A stretch of DNA of 42,813 bases, from contig JAKZTB010000276.1 of the NCBI GenBank assembly GCA_047517345.1, positions 1 through 42,813 of the forward strand, read 5' to 3'. Of the stretch, positions 7,991-15,529 are shown in pieces. Under the pieces are notes generated by a model. The model worked only from the letters and a program-made list of their open reading frames with translations. It had not been told where the DNA came from and ran no database searches. Each line of letters begins with the position of its first letter. Within the stretch, counting starts at the first letter, position 1. The stretch is from GCA-2717185 sp047517345 (GTDB lineage Bacteria > Pseudomonadota > Alphaproteobacteria > UBA8366 > GCA-2717185). The position numbers and the translations under genes were made by a program.

Positions 7991-9508
7991 ATGCCATCCC
8001 GCATAACATACGCGCAACTTAATCACACAGGCAGGAAAAACGATATTACTCTGGGCCTCGAACGGGAGATTGCGGACCAGGCGATATACGACCGGAACAG
8101 GCAGCATTTGGCCGATGCCGGCGTCGTCTTGCCCAGGATCGCCGAACTTGCGGACCCGGTGAGACAGCTGTCCAATAAAGTGGCGAACATTGCCGGCGCC
8201 GATTCCGATTCGGCTGATGCGGGGAACTTGTTCCGGGTGCATTGGCACAACGACGCCGACCGCAGAGGCCTTGCCGCAGTGCCCGAGCATATCGTTCTCG
8301 GCCCGGAACTGACCGGCGTCGAAACGAAGATCATCGTCGCCTTGGGCAACCGCTTCCCGATGATCCGCGCGCGCAAGGTCCTGGCGGCCTATGGCTGTCT
8401 GGTGCCGCGTCTGCTGTCGGGAAAGTTCGACGCGGTGCGCCACCGCGCGATATGGCCTTCGACCGGAAACTATTGCCGCGGCGGCGTTGCCATATCGCGC
8501 ATCCTGGGATGCCGCGGCGTTGCCGTTCTGCCTGAAGGGATGAGCGCCGAGCGCTTCGCATGGCTCGAAAACTGGGTCGATGATCCGGGCGATATCATCC
8601 GCACGCCGGGCACCGAGAGCAACGTGAAGGAAATCTACGACGCTTGCCATGCGCTGGCGCAGGACCCGGACAACGTCATCCTCAATCAATTCGCCGAGTT
8701 CGGGAACTACATCGTCCACCGCGCCGTAACCGGCCCGGCGCTGGCGCGGGTTTTCGAGTCGGTCAAAGGCGATGGTGATCTCAAGGTCCGCGCCTTCGTC
8801 GCCGCTTCCGGTTCGGCCGGCACACTGGCCGCCGGCGATCATTTGAAAGCGGCCTTTGGCCTCGATATCGGCGTCGTCGAAGCGCTCGAATGTCCGACCC
8901 TGCTCTACAACGGTTACGGCGAGCACAACATCCAGGGTATCGGTGACAAACATGTCCCGTTGATCCACAACGTCATGAACACGGACTTCGTGATCGGCAT
9001 TTCCGACCGGGCGACAGATCATCTGAACCTGTTGTTCAACACGACAGCGGGCCGCGACTATCTGAGCGGTCGCGCCGGGCTTGGACAGGAACGTTTGGCT
9101 GCCCTCGGCGATCTCGGCCTGTCCGCCATCGCCAACGTGCTGGGCGCGATCAAATACGCCAAATATATGGGACTCGGCGCCGACGACGCGGTGATCACGG
9201 TCGCGACCGACGGCGCGGAAATGTACGGCACGGAGCTCGGTCGGACGGAAAGCACGCTTGGCCGATTCGATGGCTTGATGGCGGCGGAGGTGTTTGGGCG
9301 CTACCTGCTAGGCGCGGCAACGGACCACACGGTGGAACTGGACCGGCCAGGCCGCGAGCGGATTTTCAATCTCGGCTACTACACCTGGGTCGAACAGCAG
9401 GGCGTGGCCTTATCCGATTTCGACGCGCGGCGCGATCAGAGTTATTGGGACGGGTTGATGGACCTCGTCGGGGTTTGGGACGGGATGATCGACGCGTTCA
9501 ATCCTTAG
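7991..9508 (+). CDS. PLP-dependent enzyme, tryptophan-synthase-beta (fold type II) family
   Basis: A 505-residue cytosolic enzyme. Recognisable features are the substrate loop STGNYCRGG (about 157-165, equivalent to STGN in cysteine synthases) and a phosphate-binding run AASGSAGTLAAGD. The usual NPTGSFKDR-like lysine motif is diverged; Lys129 in ARKVLAAYG, just before the STGN loop, is the best candidate Schiff-base lysine. The family does beta-elimination or replacement, or deamination of amino acids. It is longer than ordinary cysteine synthases (about 310). The ATG at 7991 is preferred to an in-frame GTG at 7952 that would add 13 residues close to the divergent gene; neither has a strong ribosome site. 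Its place opposite the importer suggests it acts on an imported amino-acid-like product. Confidence 0.75.
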   Translation: MPSRITYAQLNHTGRKNDITLGLEREIADQAIYDRNRQHLADAGVVLPRIAELADPVRQLSNKVANIAGADSDSADAGNLFRVHWHNDADRRGLAAVPEHIVLGPELTGVETKIIVALGNRFPMIRARKVLAAYGCLVPRLLSGKFDAVRHRAIWPSTGNYCRGGVAISRILGCRGVAVLPEGMSAERFAWLENWVDDPGDIIRTPGTESNVKEIYDACHALAQDPDNVILNQFAEFGNYIVHRAVTGPALARVFESVKGDGDLKVRAFVAASGSAGTLAAGDHLKAAFGLDIGVVEALECPTLLYNGYGEHNIQGIGDKHVPLIHNVMNTDFVIGISDRATDHLNLLFNTTAGRDYLSGRAGLGQERLAALGDLGLSAIANVLGAIKYAKYMGLGADDAVITVATDGAEMYGTELGRTESTLGRFDGLMAAEVFGRYLLGAATDHTVELDRPGRERIFNLGYYTWVEQQGVALSDFDARRDQSYWDGLMDLVGVWDGMIDAFNP

Positions 9509-9586
9509 AGTCTGGCGCCGCGATTTGTCGGAAATCGTCCACCGTGATTAACTTACGGTTCGACGTTCGATAAGGGAGCGATCACG

Positions 9587-11050
9587 ATGAATGCGGCGAC
9601 GGAAGTTTCCCCTTCGGAAGAAATCCGTTCGAATTTGAGCCATCCGGTTCTGGACTGCGACGGCCACTATATCGAGTTCATGCCCCATTATTTCGATTTC
9701 GTCGAACAGGTCGGCGGGCTGTCGCTGGTCGAAACGTTCCGCAAGAACCGCATCGGCGAAACGCGGATGAAGCCGTCGCCCTGGCACAATATGAACCGCG
9801 AGCAGCGCCAGCATCAGCTGCGTTGGCGCCGGCCGTTCTACGGCTTTCCCTCCCGCAACACGCGCGACCGGGCGACCGCCATGATCCCGCGCCTGCTGTA
9901 CGAACGCATGGACGAGATCGGCGTCGATTTCAGTATCCTTTACCCGACGATCGGGCTCGACATGATGTTCATCACGAACGACGAGATCCGCCAGGCTGCC
10001 TGCCGCGCGTTGAACACGATGAACGCCGAGGTCTGGAAGGAGTATTCCGACCGTATGGCGCCCGTCGCGGCCATCCCGACGACAACGCCGGAAGAAGGGA
10101 TAGCCGAACTCGACCACGCGATCGGCTCGCTCGGCCTGAAGGGCATCATGATCTCCGGCAACGTGCACCGCCACGTGCCGCAAGTCGAAGAGGAAGCGCC
10201 GGAGTGGAAACGCCACGCCCTCTGGTACGACCATATGGCGATGGACAGCAAATACGACTACGACCCGTTCTGGGCGAAATGCGTCGAGCATAAGGTGGCG
10301 CCCACCGCCCATGCCGGGCATCAGGGCATCGGCAGCTTCAAATCGATTTCCAGCTATGTCTACAATCACATCGGCAGCTTCGCGGAGGCGAACCACGCCT
10401 TTTGCAAGGCGGTCTTCCTCGGCGGTGTCGCGAAACGCTTCCCGGACCTGAAATTCGGCTTCCTGGAAGGCGGCGTCGGCTGGGCGATGAGCCTATTGTC
10501 CGACACGATCGAACATTGGGAAAAGCGGAACAAGACCGCCATCGGCAATTACGACCCCAAGGCGCTCGACGTTGAAAAACTGGCCGAATATTTCCGCGAG
10601 TATGGCGGTAAGGCGATCGAGGGGCGCGAGGACAGTTTCGTCCAATATCTTGAGGAACTGCGTCTCGATTTCGAGAACCCGGAGGAAATCGACGAGTTCG
10701 CCGCCTGCGGCTGCGAGAGCAAGGACGACATCCGCGCGCAGTTCGGCAATTTCTTCTTCGGCTGCGAGGCGGACGACAAGATCAATTCCTACGCCTTTCG
10801 TGGACCGAAGGAACGGCATCTCAACGCGATGTTCAGCTCCGACATCTCGCATTGGGACGTGCCGGACATCCGCGAATGCGTGTCGGAAGCGCACGAGCTG
10901 GTCGAGGGCGGGCATCTGACCGACGCGGATTTCGAGGACTTCATGTTCGTCAATCCGGCGCGCCTGCATGCCGGCATGAACCCGGACTTCTTTAAAGGCA
11001 CACGCGTCGAAGGCGAAATCGAAAAGCTCAAGGCCGCGGGCCGACTCTAG
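9587..11050 (+). CDS. Metal-dependent amidohydrolase/decarboxylase, TIM-barrel (amidohydrolase_2)
   Basis: A 487-residue protein of the amidohydrolase-2 family (relatives include ACMSD-type decarboxylases and hydrolases). Candidate metal ligands are the strand-1 motif CDGHYIEF (His27), His242 or His245 in TAHAGHQG, and Asp419 in SSDISHWD near the C-terminus. A GFLEGGVGW segment precedes a long insertion (about 320-400) that makes it larger than the typical 300-350. It has a GGGAG-type ribosome site. It is the first of three closely spaced rightward genes with an SDR and an MmgE/PrpD protein. Reaction unknown: hydrolysis or decarboxylation of a ring-derived acid are both possible. Confidence 0.75.
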   Translation: MNAATEVSPSEEIRSNLSHPVLDCDGHYIEFMPHYFDFVEQVGGLSLVETFRKNRIGETRMKPSPWHNMNREQRQHQLRWRRPFYGFPSRNTRDRATAMIPRLLYERMDEIGVDFSILYPTIGLDMMFITNDEIRQAACRALNTMNAEVWKEYSDRMAPVAAIPTTTPEEGIAELDHAIGSLGLKGIMISGNVHRHVPQVEEEAPEWKRHALWYDHMAMDSKYDYDPFWAKCVEHKVAPTAHAGHQGIGSFKSISSYVYNHIGSFAEANHAFCKAVFLGGVAKRFPDLKFGFLEGGVGWAMSLLSDTIEHWEKRNKTAIGNYDPKALDVEKLAEYFREYGGKAIEGREDSFVQYLEELRLDFENPEEIDEFAACGCESKDDIRAQFGNFFFGCEADDKINSYAFRGPKERHLNAMFSSDISHWDVPDIRECVSEAHELVEGGHLTDADFEDFMFVNPARLHAGMNPDFFKGTRVEGEIEKLKAAGRL

Positions 11051-11062
11051 GGATTTCAAAAC

Positions 11063-11860
11063 ATGAAAAATTTTAAGGGAAAGACCGCCGTCGTTACGGG
11101 GGCGGCCAGCGGGATTGGGCGGGCGGTGTCGCTCGCTTTTGCGGACCGCGGCGCCAAACTGGTCATGGCCGATGTCGTAGCGGAACCGCTTGAGGCCGCG
11201 CGGCAGGAAGCTGAAGCGCGCGGTGCGGAGGCGATAGGCGTCCAGACCGACGTGACGCAGGTAGCCTCGGTTGAGGCGTTGGCCGATGCCGCCTGGGATC
11301 GGTTCGGGGCCGTTCATATCGTCCACAACAACGCCGGCGTTCTGATCCGCGGTAATATGCTGGAAGCGGAGATCAAGGACTGGGAGTGGATTCTGGCGGT
11401 GAACCTTTGGGGTGTGATCCACGGCGTGCGCGCCTTCGTGCCCCGCATGCTGGACGCTGGCGGGGAAGGGCACATCGTCAATACGGCGTCGGAAGCAGGG
11501 CATTTCGCCGGTGACCTATACGGCGTCTACAACACCTCGAAATTCGCCGTGGTCGGCTTGACGGAAAGCCTCGCGAGAGAGCTGCGAAACACCAGCATCG
11601 GCGTCTCGATGCTGTGTCCGGGACAAGTCGAAACCGGGATCTTTACCAATACGAACCGGCCTTCCGCATTCCGGAGGAGCGGCGATGACGTCCCGGTGGA
11701 CCGCCGCAACGTGGATAACGCCATGGCGCCAGCCGACGTCGCGGCGAAGGTGTTGGCGGCGGTCGAGACGGGCGAACTCTATATCTTCAGCCACGAGGAC
11801 GAGGCCCGAATGCTGCTTGAGAAACGCCAAGGGCGGTTGATGCGTGCCGTTGGGGGCTAG
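11063..11860 (+). CDS. SDR family oxidoreductase
   Basis: A classical short-chain dehydrogenase of 265 residues. The cofactor motif is TGAASGIG (12-19), followed by NNAG (89-92) and the catalytic Ser143, Tyr156 and Lys160 (YNTSK), all intact. The acidic residue after the second strand (Asp37 in MADV) hints at NAD preference, which is an inference. It lies 12 bases after the amidohydrolase gene and 3 bases before the MmgE/PrpD gene, so it is in the same operon. It probably oxidises or reduces a hydroxy/keto intermediate in that pathway. Confidence 0.88.
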   Translation: MKNFKGKTAVVTGAASGIGRAVSLAFADRGAKLVMADVVAEPLEAARQEAEARGAEAIGVQTDVTQVASVEALADAAWDRFGAVHIVHNNAGVLIRGNMLEAEIKDWEWILAVNLWGVIHGVRAFVPRMLDAGGEGHIVNTASEAGHFAGDLYGVYNTSKFAVVGLTESLARELRNTSIGVSMLCPGQVETGIFTNTNRPSAFRRSGDDVPVDRRNVDNAMAPADVAAKVLAAVETGELYIFSHEDEARMLLEKRQGRLMRAVGG

Positions 11861-11863
11861 ACG

Positions 11864-13219
11864 ATGAGCCCAACGCGGGCCATCGCCAACTTCGTGGCGG
11901 GGCTGCATTACGACGACCTATCGCCGCACCTTGTCCAGCGCACCAAGGATCACATCCTCGACCAGCTCGCTATCCAGATCGGGGTCTCGACCAAGCCCTG
12001 GCTGAAACTCGCCGTCGACTACGTGAAGAGCCAGGCGAACAACGCCGAGGCGAGCATTGCCGGCGCGCCGGAGAAGGTTTCGGCCGAGAATGCCGCTTTC
12101 GCCAATGGCGCCTTCGGGCACGGATTCGAGATGGACGACGTCTATGCGCCGGCGTTGGCCCATCCCGGTCCGGTGATCGTGCCGGCGGCGCTGGCGATCG
12201 CGGAGCGCGACGGATGCTCCGGCAAGGCGCTGATCGAAGCGGTCGTGGCCGGGTATGAGGTGATGGGACGGTGCGGTTACGCGCTGTCGCCCTCGCAGCT
12301 CTACCGCGGCTTTCACCCGACCTCGGCGGCGGGGCCGCTCGGCGCGGCAATGGCGGCGGGCAAGCTGATGGGGCTTGACGCGGACACGATGGTCCATGCG
12401 CTGGCGATCAGCGGCAGTTTCTGCTCCGGTGTGACTGAATGCTACAAGTCCGGCGGCGAGGTGAAGCGCTATCACGGCGGCATCGCGGCGGCCGGCGGTA
12501 TCCGCGCGGCGGCGCTCGCGCGGTTCGGCTTGACGGGACCGGCGACGATCCTGGAAGGCCCGCTCGGCATCCGCGCCATGAGCGACACCTACACGCCGGA
12601 GGTCATCACCGAGGGGCTCGGCGAACGCTTCGTCGTCGTCGATATCTGGACCAAAAAATACGCCGCCAACGGTATGATCCACGCACCGGCCGACGCGGTC
12701 GAAATCATCAGGGCACGCCACCCGTTCGAGGCGGAGGATGTCGCGCGCATTACCGTCGGCTCGAACCAGCATGCGATCAACGAGGTCGGCTCGATCCGCA
12801 AGCCGCAGGATATTTTCGGCTTCCAGTTCAGCATGAACTACGCGCTCGCCCTGCAGATCGTGAAGCGCGGCAACAATTTCGACGCGTACACGGAAACGAA
12901 TCTGAACGATCCGGACATCGCCGCGCTGGCCGAACGCATCTTCACCGAGACGGACGAAGAGGTGGACGCATGGTTCCCGGAGAAGATTGGCGGCCGGGTC
13001 CGTATCGATTTCACCGACGGCGGCACAGAGGAAGAATTGGTCGAGGATTGCCGCGGCACGCCGGGCAATCCGATGAATGCCGGGGAATTGGAAGCAAAGG
13101 CTCGCGCCGTTGCCGGCATGTCGATGGGTGCTGGAAAATTCGACACAGTCATAGCCGCCGTGCGGTCGCTGGACACGATGCGCGACGTTCGCGAACTGGG
13201 CGATGCGTTACGGGGATGA
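11864..13219 (+). CDS. MmgE/PrpD family protein
   Basis: A 451-residue member of the MmgE/PrpD family, which includes 2-methylcitrate dehydratase, cis-aconitate decarboxylase and iminodisuccinate epimerase. Typical features are the helical N-terminal domain (ANGAFGHGFEMDD near residues 80-95), the GYEVMGRCG and FHPTSAAGPLGAA segments, and the two-domain length. Only 3 bases separate it from the SDR. No prpB/prpC neighbours are present, so it is not the methylcitrate-cycle enzyme by context; dehydration or isomerisation of a carboxylate is the likely chemistry. Its last 12 bases overlap the convergent CoA-transferase gene. A second, distinct MmgE/PrpD gene lies at 20859-22283. Confidence 0.88.
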   Translation: MSPTRAIANFVAGLHYDDLSPHLVQRTKDHILDQLAIQIGVSTKPWLKLAVDYVKSQANNAEASIAGAPEKVSAENAAFANGAFGHGFEMDDVYAPALAHPGPVIVPAALAIAERDGCSGKALIEAVVAGYEVMGRCGYALSPSQLYRGFHPTSAAGPLGAAMAAGKLMGLDADTMVHALAISGSFCSGVTECYKSGGEVKRYHGGIAAAGGIRAAALARFGLTGPATILEGPLGIRAMSDTYTPEVITEGLGERFVVVDIWTKKYAANGMIHAPADAVEIIRARHPFEAEDVARITVGSNQHAINEVGSIRKPQDIFGFQFSMNYALALQIVKRGNNFDAYTETNLNDPDIAALAERIFTETDEEVDAWFPEKIGGRVRIDFTDGGTEEELVEDCRGTPGNPMNAGELEAKARAVAGMSMGAGKFDTVIAAVRSLDTMRDVRELGDALRG

Positions 13220-14404
13220 CGCGGCGACGGCGATGATCCTTTCAGCCGCCAATTTGTCGATACGTTCGTCCGAATAGCCGACCAGGTCGGTCAAAACGGC
13301 GCGCGTGTGCTGCCCGACAGTCGGTGCCGCAGAAGATACGATTCCCTTCGACCGGTTCGACTTGAAAGGAGAGCCCAGCACATTTACTGCGCCGCATTCC
13401 GGATGCAGAAGCGAAACGAGGATTTCGCGTTCCCAGGTGAAGGGGTTTTCGGCGACATCGTCGATGCCTTGCACGCGGCCCGCGGGTACCTTCTGGGCGA
13501 GACAGTCCGCGACCGCATCGTCCGCTGTACGAGGCGCAATCCAGTCGCGCAGTCGCGTTTCCAGTACCGCCTCGTGCGCCTTGCTATCCGCCAGATCGAT
13601 GTGGACGTGGCTGAGCATGCCGCACAGCGCATCGAGCTGTTTTTGCGTTTCGACCTCGATGGCGACGAGGCCGTCCTGTGCGTCGAACAGATTCTGCGGC
13701 GCCATCGCGAAATGGCGGTTGCCGGTGCGCTGCGGACCTTCTGCCGTGTCGAGGAGGGGCCAGCATTCTGACGCAAGCCAGCCCTGTATATCGTGCATCG
13801 AGATGTTGATGTGCTGACCGCGGCCTGTGCGGCGTTTGTGGTGCAATGCCGCCGTGATCGCCATCGCGCCGGCGGCCGAGCCCATATTGTCGGCTGCCGA
13901 GATGCCGATCTTGGTCGGCGGCCCGTCGGCTGTACCGGTCATCGCCATGACTCCGGCCATGCCCTGGATGACCGTGTCGAAGGCGCGTAAATGCCGGTCC
14001 GGCCCACTATGCCCGAAGCCGGACAGCGAACAGTAGATCAGTCCGGGATTGACCTCGCGGACGGTCTCGTAGTCGAGGCCCCATTTCTTCATCGAGCCGA
14101 AGGCGAAATTTTCGATCATCACGTCGGCGGTCTTCAAAAGATCGAACAGGACCGCCTTGCCGTCCTTGGTGTTGGTGTCGATCGGCACCGATTTCTTGTT
14201 CACATTGTGGACGTGAAAGATGTAGCTGACGTCGCCGACCTTATAGGCGAAGGTGCGCATCGATTCGCCCTTGAGCGGCTCGACCTTGACGATTTCGGCG
14301 CCGAGGTTGGACAGGTAGCGGGCGCAGAGCGGACCCGTCGTATAAGCGCCCAATTCGACCACGCGGACGCCTTCGAGAGGGGCGCTCACGGCTTTGTCTC
14401 CCAC
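13208..14404 (-). CDS. CaiB/BaiF family III CoA-transferase, catalytic-type subunit
   Basis: A 398-residue family III CoA-transferase. The N-terminal VRVVELGAYTTGPLCARYL and GAEIVKVEP segments and the NVNKKSV motif are typical. The acyl-accepting Asp is present (Asp172 in SAADNMGSAAG). It transfers CoA between carboxylic acids via an enzyme-acyl anhydride. Its ATG overlaps the end of the upstream paralogous gene by 19 bases. Because that paralogue lacks the catalytic Asp, the two may form a heteromer as in BbsEF (benzylsuccinate CoA-transferase). It is the last gene of the operon that begins with the fused ferredoxin oxidoreductase. Confidence 0.9.
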   Translation of the reverse strand: MGDKAVSAPLEGVRVVELGAYTTGPLCARYLSNLGAEIVKVEPLKGESMRTFAYKVGDVSYIFHVHNVNKKSVPIDTNTKDGKAVLFDLLKTADVMIENFAFGSMKKWGLDYETVREVNPGLIYCSLSGFGHSGPDRHLRAFDTVIQGMAGVMAMTGTADGPPTKIGISAADNMGSAAGAMAITAALHHKRRTGRGQHINISMHDIQGWLASECWPLLDTAEGPQRTGNRHFAMAPQNLFDAQDGLVAIEVETQKQLDALCGMLSHVHIDLADSKAHEAVLETRLRDWIAPRTADDAVADCLAQKVPAGRVQGIDDVAENPFTWEREILVSLLHPECGAVNVLGSPFKSNRSKGIVSSAAPTVGQHTRAVLTDLVGYSDERIDKLAAERIIAVAASSP

Positions 14405-15525
14405 GCGTTGTGCTGGTCCAAAGCGGGGGCGGGTGAGTGCACGCGGCCGGGTGTCTCGCTCATCTTGAAAATTGACCCCGCGGTGCGGTAGCGCCCGCTT
14501 TGTTCGAAGGTCCGCACCATCTCGCGGGCGCGGAATTGCGGATTCTCCAGCAATGTCGGTACGTCGTAGATCGGTCCCGCCGGCACGTTATGGGCGCGCA
14601 GCAATTCGATGGCTTCGTCCGTGGTCTTGTCGGCGAGGAATTCGATCACCATCCCATCCACGAAGGCGCGGCCTTCCGGCGTCACCCGTTCGTCGTTCAT
14701 GGCGCAGCGCGGGTCTTCGATCAGTTCGTCGCGGCCCATCAGGCGTAGGAAGTCGCGCCACTGCCGGTCGTTGGCGACGCAGACGATCATCCAACCGTCT
14801 TTGGTCGGATAGGTGTCCCAGGGCGCGACCATGGTGTGCTTGTTGCCCATCGGTCCCGGCGTTTCGCCGGACAGGAAATAGGCCGGCAGGAAAGTGTAGA
14901 GCAGCGAGACCGACGCGTCGTAGAGCGACATGTCGATGACCGCGCCCTCGCCGGTTTTGTCCCGGTCATAAAGCGCCGAAAGGATAGCGGCACCCCCAAG
15001 CAAGGCCGCGTTGTGCGAGGCGAGCGGCGGCCCGGCCCGGTGCGGTGTCACGCCGGGATGGCCGGTGGTCGCGACGATGCCGGCCATCGCTTGCGCGATC
15101 AACTCGCCGCCGGGCCGCCCGTCCAACGCGCCGCTCCGCCCGAACGGCGAGAAGTGGCACACCACAAGGGGCGGGTTGCGCGCGAGGGTATCATCGTCTG
15201 TCAAAACGATGCCTCGATCGTCCAGAGTCGTCTGATCGGTCAACAGGATATCGGCGGCGGCGATCAGGTCCTGCAGAACTTCGCTGCCCGCCTCCACGAC
15301 GATGCTTTCCTTGTTGGAATTCAGGTTCTGGTAGGTCGGGCTGGTCCCGTCCGAGGCGTTGGGCGGCCGCCGGCGCAACCGGTCGCCTTCCGGTGGCTCG
15401 ACCTTGATAACCCGCGCACCGAGTTCCGACAGCAGCCGTCCGGCAACCGCGGCGGCGCACCAGCCCTCCGCCAGTTCGACGACGAGCGTGCCGTCGATGC
15501 ACGACTGTGTCGCGGCTGTGTCTAT
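14386..15525 (-). CDS. CaiB/BaiF-like CoA-transferase lacking the catalytic Asp; probable ATA start
   Basis: Translation upstream of the first conventional start (TTG, 15378) gives VVELAEGWCAAAVAGRLLSE and GARVIKVEPPEGDRL, the conserved N-terminus of this family, so that TTG is internal. No ATG, GTG or TTG exists in frame upstream. The only suitable codon is ATA at 15525-15523, 7 bases after GGAG, giving 379 residues. With this numbering Ser170 (in LASHNAALLGG) aligns without gaps to the catalytic Asp172 of the next gene. The protein therefore lacks the nucleophile and may be a structural subunit, as one subunit of BbsEF is. It begins 4 bases after the oxidoreductase stop. The ATA start could also be a mutated or miscalled ATG. 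Confidence 0.75.
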   Translation of the reverse strand: MDTAATQSCIDGTLVVELAEGWCAAAVAGRLLSELGARVIKVEPPEGDRLRRRPPNASDGTSPTYQNLNSNKESIVVEAGSEVLQDLIAAADILLTDQTTLDDRGIVLTDDDTLARNPPLVVCHFSPFGRSGALDGRPGGELIAQAMAGIVATTGHPGVTPHRAGPPLASHNAALLGGAAILSALYDRDKTGEGAVIDMSLYDASVSLLYTFLPAYFLSGETPGPMGNKHTMVAPWDTYPTKDGWMIVCVANDRQWRDFLRLMGRDELIEDPRCAMNDERVTPEGRAFVDGMVIEFLADKTTDEAIELLRAHNVPAGPIYDVPTLLENPQFRAREMVRTFEQSGRYRTAGSIFKMSETPGRVHSPAPALDQHNAWETKP

Positions 15526-15529
15526 GACT

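Noticed and set aside
6720..8006. Open frame of 428 codons on the plus strand
   Set aside because: Antisense to the importer ATPase, whose Walker and signature motifs are unmistakable.
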